Shown one piece after another: positions 1 to 6,018 of a stretch of DNA of 12,690 bases. How positions within the stretch are numbered: position 1 is the first letter of the stretch; each line of letters starts with the position of its first letter. Origin of the DNA: CAZVFX01 sp964626565 (lineage in GTDB: Bacteria > Myxococcota_A > UBA9042 > CAIXZC01); the NCBI GenBank assembly GCA_964626565.1, contig CAZVFX010000162.1, positions 1 through 12,690 on the forward strand, written 5' to 3'. The notes beneath the pieces are model-generated. The model saw nothing but the letters and a program-made list of their open reading frames with translations. It searched no databases and was not told the origin of the DNA. The position numbers and the translations under genes were made by a program.

Positions 1-1
1 T

Positions 2-271
2 CGGTTTGGTTGTGGCAAGAAAAAACTCGTGCGGTTCGATCCTGACGTGCTAGTCTCGTTCCTGAAGGCTCCCAGGGACGGGAGGATGCTCTTTGACAAG
101 AAGGAGGAAAACAGCCATGTCAGTCAAAGAGATACAGCCTGGAAAGTACAGAATCAGCCTTTGGTGGACCGAGAACGGACGGCGAAGAAAGCGAGAGCTT
201 ACGGTCTGCGGCTCGCTCCGGGACGCCAAAAGGTTCGAGAGAGACCTGAAGAACGAAATGAAGGCGGGTAA
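2..271 (+). CDS. probable excisionase / HTH_17 (MerR-like) DNA-binding protein, C-terminal fragment
   Basis: Frame 2 is open from the window edge to a stop at 269-271, so the 5' part of the gene is missing. The first ~25 visible residues (RFGCGKKKLVRFDPDVLVSF) resemble the end of the winged-helix HTH_17/excisionase domain, where a basic turn and an 'RFDP..L..FL' helix follow the recognition helix. Such small proteins bend DNA at att sites and set the direction of tyrosine recombinases. Its place directly upstream of an integrase on the same strand fits. The frame overlaps the integrase gene (start 117) by about 155 bases. The part after residue ~40 has no recognisable fold and may just be read-through in the integrase region. 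The fragment is short, so the family call rests on one motif plus context. The true protein could also end earlier if there is a frameshift. Confidence 0.5.
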   Translation, partial: RFGCGKKKLVRFDPDVLVSFLKAPRDGRMLFDKKEENSHVSQRDTAWKVQNQPLVDRERTAKKARAYGLRLAPGRQKVRERPEERNEGG

Positions 272-1286
272 GCTGGTTGCCCAACAGGAAGAACAGCGGC
301 CAATCCCGACCTTCAAGGAGTTCAGCAACGAGTGGTTCCAGGCCTACGTCATACCCAACAACAAGCCGTCGGAGCAGGACAACAAGAGAATTACCCTCAA
401 CAAGCACCTTGTGCCCTTCTTCGGCCATCTCACTATCGACAACATCGACGCATACGGTATTGAGCAGTTCAAAGCGCAGCAGACCCGCAAGGGATATGCA
501 CCGGCCAGTATCAACCTGCACCTGCGATGTCTAAGCAAGTGCCTGCAATGTGCGATGGACTGGGGACTCATCGAGACCAACCCCGCCAGAGCCGTGAAGA
601 AGGTAAGGGACGACGAAGAGAAATGGACCTTCCTCGATTTTGACGAGGCCGAGGTCTTCCTGGCCGCAGCCTCGGACAAGTGGAGGCCGGTGTTCGTGGT
701 TACCATGGACACAGGGCTTCGCCGGGGGGAGACCCTCGCCCTCCGTTGGAGGGACATCGACTGGACAAACCGTTTGGTGAACGTACGGCACACGCTGTAC
801 AAAGGTACCCTGCAGACACCCAAATCTAAGGGGTCCCGGCGATCCATCCCGATGACCGAGCGAGTATTTGAGACCCTGACTGCCTTGCGAAGGACCCCGG
901 CCGCACTGGAGGCGGAGTACGTGTTTTCATCGGAGATCAGCACACCGCTGGACCCCGGCAACTTGCGGAGAGCGCTGACAGCGACCTTGAAGCGGGCGAA
1001 GATGCGCAAGATCCGCTATCACGATATTCGTCACACCTTTGCCAGTCACCTGGCCATGGCAGGCGTGCCCATCCGGACCATACAGGAACTGATGGGGCAC
1101 CAAACCATGGATATGACCCTCAAATACGCACACCTTACGGAGGGGCATCGGCGGGAAGCAATGGACAAACTCGAACAGCAACTGCAACGATTTCGCAACA
1201 CCCCCGGGTGTTGCAGTGAATCAAGTAGTCGCATCAGCCGCCTTCCGGCACACTCCGGGAACGGTGGCAACGAGGCAGACAAGTAG
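117..1286 (+). CDS. tyrosine recombinase (phage/island-type integrase)
   Basis: A complete 389-residue site-specific tyrosine recombinase that would catalyse strand exchange between an element and its chromosomal att site. The ATG at 117 is chosen because AAGGAGG at 101-107 sits nine bases upstream; a longer frame opens at a TTG at 93, before this SD, and is not needed. The N-terminal part (residues ~1-55) looks like an arm-type DNA-binding segment (basic GRRRKR at 21-26). A SAM-like core-binding domain follows (~65-165), then the catalytic domain (~170-350). All catalytic residues are visible: Arg202 in TGLRRGE, Lys236 or Lys238 in TPKSKGSRR, His302/Arg305 in HDIRH, His328 in GHQ and nucleophile Tyr337 in KYAHL. 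Residues after ~355 form a low-complexity Ser/Gly tail. Arg codons AGA/AGG are common near the start. The gene converges on the 3' end of tRNA-Pro, the likely attachment site. Confidence 0.95.
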   Translation: MSVKEIQPGKYRISLWWTENGRRRKRELTVCGSLRDAKRFERDLKNEMKAGKLVAQQEEQRPIPTFKEFSNEWFQAYVIPNNKPSEQDNKRITLNKHLVPFFGHLTIDNIDAYGIEQFKAQQTRKGYAPASINLHLRCLSKCLQCAMDWGLIETNPARAVKKVRDDEEKWTFLDFDEAEVFLAAASDKWRPVFVVTMDTGLRRGETLALRWRDIDWTNRLVNVRHTLYKGTLQTPKSKGSRRSIPMTERVFETLTALRRTPAALEAEYVFSSEISTPLDPGNLRRALTATLKRAKMRKIRYHDIRHTFASHLAMAGVPIRTIQELMGHQTMDMTLKYAHLTEGHRREAMDKLEQQLQRFRNTPGCCSESSSRISRLPAHSGNGGNEADK

Positions 1287-1334
1287 ACAGATAAATCCTG
1301 TGATATCGGTGGAATACAGCAGGTTTGGCCAACG

Positions 1335-1366
1335 AAAAAAGGGCCGCCCATACGGACGACCCTTTT
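1335..1366 (-). terminator. intrinsic terminator after tRNA-Pro
   Basis: On the minus strand an 11-bp stem (plus 1339-1349 and 1354-1364) with a 4-base loop is followed by six Us (plus A-run 1335-1340). Two pairs in the stem are G-U when read on the minus strand, but become C-A mismatches when read on the plus strand. The hairpin should therefore end the tRNA transcript better than the integrase transcript coming the other way. Confidence 0.8.
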
Positions 1367-1369
1367 AAG

Positions 1370-1444
<75 letters not shown>

Positions 1445-1460
1445 TGAATCAGCGAGGAAA

Positions 1461-1490
1461 ATAATTACTCCCTGACGAGCAGGTTGTCAA
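1461..1490 (-). promoter_or_regulatory. sigma70-type promoter for tRNA-Pro
   Basis: On the minus strand a perfect -35 TTGACA (plus 1485-1490) is followed after 18 bases by AATTAT (plus 1461-1466, 4 of 6 match to TATAAT), in an AT-rich patch. This predicts transcription starting roughly 10 bases before the tRNA 5' end at 1443. Confidence 0.6.
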
Positions 1491-1508
1491 CTCTTTTGTC
1501 GTTGATCA

Positions 1509-1543
1509 GTAATTGAAAATTGGTAATTGAAAATTGGTAATTG
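1509..1543. repeat. 14-bp tandem repeat, 2.5 copies
   Basis: The unit GTAATTGAAAATTG occurs at 1509-1522 and 1523-1536, exactly repeated, with a half copy at 1537-1543. It is strongly AT-rich against GC-rich surroundings. It lies between the stop codon of the coiled-coil lipoprotein gene (1547) and the tRNA-Pro promoter. No function is evident. It could be a slippage product or a short dispersed intergenic repeat. Confidence 0.9.
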
Positions 1544-1546
1544 CCT

Positions 1547-2041
1547 CTACGGCAGTTCTTTGATCTTCTTCAGTTCCGCGAGCAATGCTGCTTTGCGAGC
1601 CTCAAAATCCTTCTTCACTTCGCCTACTCTAGTGGCGTGGGCTACCTCGAGTTCACGCTTCTTTTCTTCGCCCGCCTTAGCCACCTTATCCAACGTCTTT
1701 TGACGCTCTTCCTTAGCCGTAGCGAGTTGGGCTTCGTAGCCTCGATTCAGCTCATCCATCTCTTTCACGAACGACTCGCTCATGAAGCTGACAAGTTTCT
1801 CTTCTGCGTCCGGATGTTCCTTGAGATATGCGGACAGCGCCTCCGGGTCGGTCTCGTGGCGCTTGCAGATTGACGTCACCGTCTCCAGCTTCTTGGCCGC
1901 TGAAGAACCTTCCTGGCCGACGAGCTCCGTGGCCAGTTCCTTCAAGATGGCCTCGGCGGTTCCTTCAGGGATGGACTTCTTGCACGACGGCACCAGCAGC
2001 AACAGCGTGATGAGTACCAGCAAGGTGGTCGGCCTTCGCAT
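1547..2041 (-). CDS. small coiled-coil lipoprotein of unknown function
   Basis: A 164-residue predicted lipoprotein that I do not recognise as a named family. The ATG at 2041 has a strong SD (AGGAGG, plus 2050-2055) eight bases upstream. Residues 1-19 are a hydrophobic signal ending in lipobox LVPS-C, giving lipidated Cys20 followed by two Lys. Residues ~25-90 are a small helical region with one further Cys (in SICKRH). Residues ~90-160 are a highly charged Glu/Lys/Ala helix typical of a coiled coil. It is separated by 60 bases from the rhomboid-like gene upstream on the same strand. A weak promoter (TTTACA, 17 bases, AATTAA) can be drawn in that gap, so it may be transcribed alone or as the last gene of the skp run. 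Likely site is the periplasmic face of a membrane. Confidence 0.85.
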   Translation of the reverse strand: MRRPTTLLVLITLLLLVPSCKKSIPEGTAEAILKELATELVGQEGSSAAKKLETVTSICKRHETDPEALSAYLKEHPDAEEKLVSFMSESFVKEMDELNRGYEAQLATAKEERQKTLDKVAKAGEEKKRELEVAHATRVGEVKKDFEARKAALLAELKKIKELP

Positions 2042-2101
2042 CTAACAGTCCTCCTGTCTGTAACACTTAATTCCACAACTGAGCGCAACTGTAAAGAAAA
2101 A

Positions 2102-2827
2102 TCAGTGTACTACCCGCATATTGCGCTTGCGCATCTCCCGCTCTTTTCGAAGTCCGGCGCTCCGGTCCTGCAGCCACTTCTTCAGCTTGTTGGGCCGCCA
2201 GCGCCCGGTAACGAGAAGCCAGCCAGCCAGCAGCCCGCCGGCCTGGACGCCGAAAAACGGGTTGGTCCCGGCAATGAAAAACACCACCTCCAGCCCCAAC
2301 AGCAGGTAAAAAACCGTCTTTCCCTTCATGGGCTTTGAGCCGAGGATGGAGACCGGCATGTCGCCATAGACAAAGTAGAACGCGGTGAACAGCCCGAACG
2401 CGGCTCCGGACGACCCCATCACCGGCATGAAGAAGGTCCCCGGAAACAACCAGTACAACAGGCCGTCCACAAGAGCCGCAATCACGCCGCACGCCACATA
2501 GAAGAACAAGAAGTGGTTGGAGCGCCAGCGCGCCGCGAACAAGCCGCCCAGGCTCCACAGAATTATCACATCAAAAATGAAGCCGAACAGGTCCCGCCCG
2601 TAGTGGAACCACATATAGGTCAGCGGCAGCCACGCCCGGCCGTGACCGAACCGCGCCGGGTCGAAGGCAAACTGCGCGCCCAGCCATTGTCCCAGGTCGC
2701 CGCCGCTAAGGATAAGCATCAGCAGCCAGAGGGCCGCCTGCACGATGATGAGGGTCTTGACTACCCTGGGGAGTCCCAGAAAAGAGTACTTTATGCGGTG
2801 CCACATCGACCCGGACCTATACGCCAT
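2102..2827 (-). CDS. rhomboid-family membrane protein, predicted inactive (pseudoprotease)
   Basis: About 241 residues with six or so hydrophobic segments in the rhomboid order. The ATG at 2827 is chosen because AGGAGG lies ten bases upstream inside the preceding gene; this overlaps the xdhC-like stop by 11 bases. A TTG at 2851 and an ATG at 2806 are alternatives. The region around residue 68 (PLTYMWFH) matches the rhomboid TM1-TM2 loop. MGSSGAAFG at 137-145 is the GxSG serine motif, with Ser140 in the nucleophile position. In the last core helix the usual 'AHLGGLLAG' is VQAGGLLAG, so Gln195 (codon CAG) replaces the catalytic His. The His/Asn pair that builds the oxyanion hole is also not present in TM2 (nearest residues Gly82 and Asp86). 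A basic cytoplasmic tail follows (~205-241). It may bind or traffic membrane proteins rather than cut them, as iRhoms and Derlins do. Confidence 0.85.
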   Translation of the reverse strand: MAYRSGSMWHRIKYSFLGLPRVVKTLIIVQAALWLLMLILSGGDLGQWLGAQFAFDPARFGHGRAWLPLTYMWFHYGRDLFGFIFDVIILWSLGGLFAARWRSNHFLFFYVACGVIAALVDGLLYWLFPGTFFMPVMGSSGAAFGLFTAFYFVYGDMPVSILGSKPMKGKTVFYLLLGLEVVFFIAGTNPFFGVQAGGLLAGWLLVTGRWRPNKLKKWLQDRSAGLRKEREMRKRNMRVVH

Positions 2828-3596
2828 CCTCCGCCTTCCTCCTGACCGCAATCAGTTCACCCGCAATACTCACCGCAATCTCTTCCACGGTCACGGAGCC
2901 GATGTCCAGCCCCACAGGCATGTGGACCGAGTCCGCTACTGCCTTGTCGACTCCTTCTTGGGCCAGCCGAACGCGCAGTTCGCCGGCCTTTTTACGGCTG
3001 GCCATGACGCCGAGGTAACGTACATTCCTGTCGACAAAGTGACGCAAGACACTGTAGTCGAAGGCGTGCCCCCGGGTCACGACCACCACGTACAGATCGT
3101 CCAGCTCGTCACCCAGGCCGGCCATATAGTCTTCGAAAGATGTGCACACCACGTTCACACCGGGAGGAAAGCCGGCCTCGTCGGCCCACTCGGGGCGGTC
3201 GTCCACCACCGTGACCCGGAAGCCCACCCGCGCCAGTGCGGGAGCGAGCGCACGGCATACGTGCCCGCACCCGAAGATCGACACCGGTTCGCCTGCTCCC
3301 GAAGGCTCGATGTACGCGGTCATCTCGCCGCCGCAGATCATGCCGGCATCCTCTTTGAGGCTGTACCTCACCAGCTTCGCTTCACCTGCGGAAAGTGCGA
3401 CCAGCGTATCTTTGATGATCTTGTGCTCGATAGCCCCGCCGCCCACGGTGCCTTCGATGGAGCCGTCTCCAAAGACGATCATCTTGGCGCCTGGTTTCTG
3501 AGGGCTGGAGCCCCCGGTACCTACGATGGTAACCAGTGCAAAGGGCCGCTCTCCGGCCAGTGCTTCGCGCAATTTGTCGGTAAACTGAAGGTCCAT
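2817..3596 (-). CDS. XdhC/CoxI family protein (molybdenum-cofactor maturation factor)
   Basis: A 259-residue member of the XdhC/CoxI family. Known members bind molybdenum cofactor and help its sulfuration and insertion into xanthine-dehydrogenase-type or CO-dehydrogenase enzymes. Two ATGs lie six bases apart (3602 and 3596). The second is preferred because GGGAG is six bases from it but touches the first. The N-terminal XdhC_CoxI domain shows TGGSSP near residue 30, GTVGGGAIE near 50 and the conserved Cys in MICGGEM near 88. The C-terminal Rossmann domain begins at IFGCGHVCRAL (~108), and the family endings YLGVMASRKK and GLDIGSVTVEEIAVSI are present. The gene lies 12 bases after the PPC lipoprotein stop and overlaps the rhomboid-like start. 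No molybdenum hydroxylase or other Moco gene is in the window, so its client is unknown. Confidence 0.93.
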   Translation of the reverse strand: MDLQFTDKLREALAGERPFALVTIVGTGGSSPQKPGAKMIVFGDGSIEGTVGGGAIEHKIIKDTLVALSAGEAKLVRYSLKEDAGMICGGEMTAYIEPSGAGEPVSIFGCGHVCRALAPALARVGFRVTVVDDRPEWADEAGFPPGVNVVCTSFEDYMAGLGDELDDLYVVVVTRGHAFDYSVLRHFVDRNVRYLGVMASRKKAGELRVRLAQEGVDKAVADSVHMPVGLDIGSVTVEEIAVSIAGELIAVRRKAEDGV

Positions 3597-3608
3597 TGCC
3601 ATCTCCCA

Positions 3609-5378
3609 CTAGTTGCTGTCTGCCAGGCCCCCTTGCACACGAATGACATAGGGCGTACGGGGAGGCCGCCCCTTCCCCCCTTTCAAGGCCACGCAGACGC
3701 GGCTTGATGCTTCCGCCAGCTCAACCGGCAGCTCCTTTCCGGGCCGGGCTGTCTCCTGGAAGATAAGATTCCCAAGGGGCCCGTAGGCCGACACCAGCAT
3801 GTCCGCACCCGTGGGGCCTTCGATGGACAACTTCGCGTCCCCGCCCGCCAGCACAAAACAATCCCGGTCTCCCCGGGGAAGCAGATAGCCCGCAGTGTCG
3901 CTGTCGCCGGGCAGCGTGCTCGCCTGCTCCATGGTGTTGTTGGGTTCTATCTCCTTGCCCACGGTGGTTACCGCACGAGCCTCCAGCGCATACTGAAGAC
4001 CGGGGTTGGCCCCTTCTCTGGCCGAAACCCGCAGCAGCAATGGCCGCACCGGCATGGCCAGGTTGGGGATCTCCTCCCCTTCACCCTTGCTGCCCGAGTC
4101 GAATTTGCCTACCGATATTTCGCCGTCGGCCTCGAACGCGGTCAGGACCAGGTCCAGCCCCGGGACGCCTGAAAGCACAACGTTCAGGGCCGGCTGCTCG
4201 GGATTGCCCTCGTCGTCGGTGCCCCAGTCCGCGCCCGGCTCCAGGCGGTACCAGTCTTCGTCGCCTTCGATCGCCAGCCAGCCCGACGTCGCTTCTTCGT
4301 AGTACAAGCGCACCGCCAGGTCCGCGGTTCCGTTGGGCTCCAATTCCACCCGCTCCTTGGTGGACACGCTGCGAACGACCAGGGTGTACTCGCCCTGGCG
4401 CTTCTCTCCATCTGCGGTGCCCACCACCACGTAGTAGGCGCTCGCTCTGTCAATCACTGCGACGTTGGGGAAGAGCAGCTTTCGCCCCTCTTCCGCGGTG
4501 CCGATAAGCAGCAGTTCCCGGGCCGAGGTATATACCTCCATGGTTGCGGAGCGACCCATGCCCGGCAGCAGCTCAAACGAAAGGTAGGAGTAGGTTGAGA
4601 CCTGGAGCAGGTCAAGCAGGTACCAGTCCCGGTCCGCCGGACCGTTGAGCACGCCCGACACTTCCAACGGCGCGGCTGCGACCACTGCATGGGCGTAGTC
4701 GTCGTTGGGCTCCGTCTCTTCCACCTTGCCGCTCAACTCTTCAAGGGACAGCTCGATGCGATAGGGCCTCACCACGTCGTATTTCGTCTTGCCCTTTTTG
4801 TCCGGAATCTGGTGAATGTGGAGGAAGTAGCGGCCGTTCGTCAACCTGAAGTTGGGGAGTTTCTCCCCTTGTCCGGGACCCGCATTATTGAGTTGGAGCA
4901 GCCTGTTTCGCCCTCCGACTCCATCGTGGTACACCTCCAGCCCGAGGTCGATCCGTTTGACCCCGGACAGACTCAGCTTCAAGATGGCGGGCTTGTCCCG
5001 CTCCACTACAAACATGTACCAGTCGTGGTCTCCGTCTACCGACGTCGGCAGCGGGTCCATATGGCCGGAGAAGGTCCCGGGCACCCGCACTTGAGTAGCG
5101 GTGGCCAGGGTGTTGTTGGGCTCAGCCTCGGGATGGAAGAACGAAGCTGTCGGGTCCACTTCGTCGCCGGGAAAGGCAAGGGTGCGAGGCGGCGGCACAA
5201 GCACGCCGGCAAGCTCCTTAAAGGCCACGAATGCGGGCTCGACTTTGCCCCGGTCGAGGGACTCTTCCTTGTCCAGGGAAAGCCGTAAAGGGGGACGCTC
5301 TATGGTCGTCGCGGGCGGGGGGCTTGGATCGCAGGCCGCCACGGCCAGAACCGCGGCTGTCAGCAGGGTCAGTCTCAC
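3609..5378 (-). CDS. lipoprotein with four PPC-like (pre-peptidase C-terminal) beta-sandwich modules
   Basis: A 589-residue exported lipoprotein. It starts with GTG at 5378 within a GTGA overlap with the skp stop, and no SD is visible, so translation probably depends on ribosomes finishing skp. The signal peptide ends in lipobox VAA-C (Cys16), followed by a Pro-rich linker to ~80. Four tandem modules each begin with a Glu-Pro-Asn motif and carry a D-x-D-W-Y motif about 25-35 residues later: EPNN86/DHDWY117, EPND223/DRDWY249, EPNG347/DEDWY373 and EPNN478/DRDCF504. The period is 124-137 residues. This is the signature of PPC domains, which usually sit at the C-terminus of secreted peptidases. 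Here no peptidase domain is present: the protein is only repeats. The last module has Cys-Phe where the others have Trp-Tyr. A role in carbohydrate or protein binding at the envelope is possible but unproven. Confidence 0.9.
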   Translation of the reverse strand: MRLTLLTAAVLAVAACDPSPPPATTIERPPLRLSLDKEESLDRGKVEPAFVAFKELAGVLVPPPRTLAFPGDEVDPTASFFHPEAEPNNTLATATQVRVPGTFSGHMDPLPTSVDGDHDWYMFVVERDKPAILKLSLSGVKRIDLGLEVYHDGVGGRNRLLQLNNAGPGQGEKLPNFRLTNGRYFLHIHQIPDKKGKTKYDVVRPYRIELSLEELSGKVEETEPNDDYAHAVVAAAPLEVSGVLNGPADRDWYLLDLLQVSTYSYLSFELLPGMGRSATMEVYTSARELLLIGTAEEGRKLLFPNVAVIDRASAYYVVVGTADGEKRQGEYTLVVRSVSTKERVELEPNGTADLAVRLYYEEATSGWLAIEGDEDWYRLEPGADWGTDDEGNPEQPALNVVLSGVPGLDLVLTAFEADGEISVGKFDSGSKGEGEEIPNLAMPVRPLLLRVSAREGANPGLQYALEARAVTTVGKEIEPNNTMEQASTLPGDSDTAGYLLPRGDRDCFVLAGGDAKLSIEGPTGADMLVSAYGPLGNLIFQETARPGKELPVELAEASSRVCVALKGGKGRPPRTPYVIRVQGGLADSN

Positions 5379-5905
5379 TTGGTCTTGTTGTAGCGCTTGA
5401 TCACTTCGGCGGTCAAATCGATGGCCGGGTCGTGGTAAAGAACGGTGCCGTCAGCTTTGTCCAGAATCACCGTATACCCCTCAGACAACGCCAGGTCCTG
5501 GACGATGCCGCTCATCTTTTGCAAGATCGGCTCCAGAAGCTGGCCCTTCTGCTTGGCCAATGCCATCTGATTGTCCTGGTACATCTGCTGCAGTTCCATC
5601 ATCTCTTTTCGGTAGCGCTCGAGCATGTCCTTCTTGCCGCCCTCACTCATAAGCGGCATCTGCTTCTGCATCTCCTCTTCCATCTTCTTTATCTTCTCGA
5701 CCTTTTCGTCCAGTTCCTTCTGCTTCTTCTTGGTGACCTTCTCCAGCTTCTCCTTGGCCTTCTTGCCTGCCTTGGTGGAAGCGATGGCGAGCTGCAGGTC
5801 TACAACGCCGTATTTGTGCTGGGCAAAGACGCTGGGCGCAAAGGCAAGGCCCGTCGCCACGACAACCGCGACGGCGATGATCAAGAAACGGGTTTTCGTA
5901 AGCAT
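5375..5905 (-). CDS. skp: Skp/OmpH family periplasmic chaperone
   Basis: A 176-residue OmpH/Skp protein, of typical family length. Skp trimers hold unfolded outer-membrane proteins in the periplasm and hand them to the BAM complex. The ATG at 5905 has AGGAG about nine bases upstream. Residues 1-28 form a signal peptide ending ...PSVFA before QHKYGVVDLQ, the first strand of the trimer body. A long Lys/Glu/Met-rich coiled coil (~43-130) forms the tentacles, and the C-terminal strand region (GYTVILDKADGTVLYHDPAI, then DLTAEVI) closes the body. It is the first gene of a run with the PPC lipoprotein, XdhC-like and rhomboid-like genes. bamA and lpxD, common neighbours in other bacteria, are not here. 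It may serve the neighbouring envelope protein as well as general porins. Confidence 0.93.
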   Translation of the reverse strand: MLTKTRFLIIAVAVVVATGLAFAPSVFAQHKYGVVDLQLAIASTKAGKKAKEKLEKVTKKKQKELDEKVEKIKKMEEEMQKQMPLMSEGGKKDMLERYRKEMMELQQMYQDNQMALAKQKGQLLEPILQKMSGIVQDLALSEGYTVILDKADGTVLYHDPAIDLTAEVIKRYNKTK

Positions 5906-5973
5906 ATCTAGTCTCCTATGAACTCACGGTATACGTGATGCAAATGGCTACACCATATCCCAATTGCGCACCC

Positions 5974-6002
5974 TTTCTACATCATATGATCTAACGCGTC
6001 AA
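5974..6002 (-). promoter_or_regulatory. possible promoter of the skp run, with a palindrome in the spacer
   Basis: In the gap between the mutS stop (6019) and the skp start (5905), the minus strand reads TTGACG (plus 5997-6002), 17 bases, TAGAAA (plus 5974-5979). The -35 matches 5 of 6 positions and the -10 matches 4 of 6. The spacer holds a perfect 10-bp palindrome, ATCATATGAT (5981-5990), which might be a small operator or chance. It predicts a leader of about 60 bases. No rho-independent terminator for mutS is visible in this gap, so some read-through is likely. Confidence 0.4.
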
Positions 6003-6018
6003 GGACGTGGGATATTCC

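Noticed and set aside
69..84. Hairpin CTCCC-GGGAG upstream of the integrase as an operator or terminator
   Set aside because: It is a 5-bp stem with no U-run and lies inside the probable excisionase coding frame.
344..1009. Minus-strand open frame of 221 codons inside the integrase
   Set aside because: The integrase frame has all catalytic residues and an SD; the opposite frame has no motif or start signal.
2745..3707. Plus-strand open frame of 320 codons opposite the xdhC-like gene
   Set aside because: The minus-strand reading matches XdhC family motifs throughout; the plus-strand frame is its shadow.
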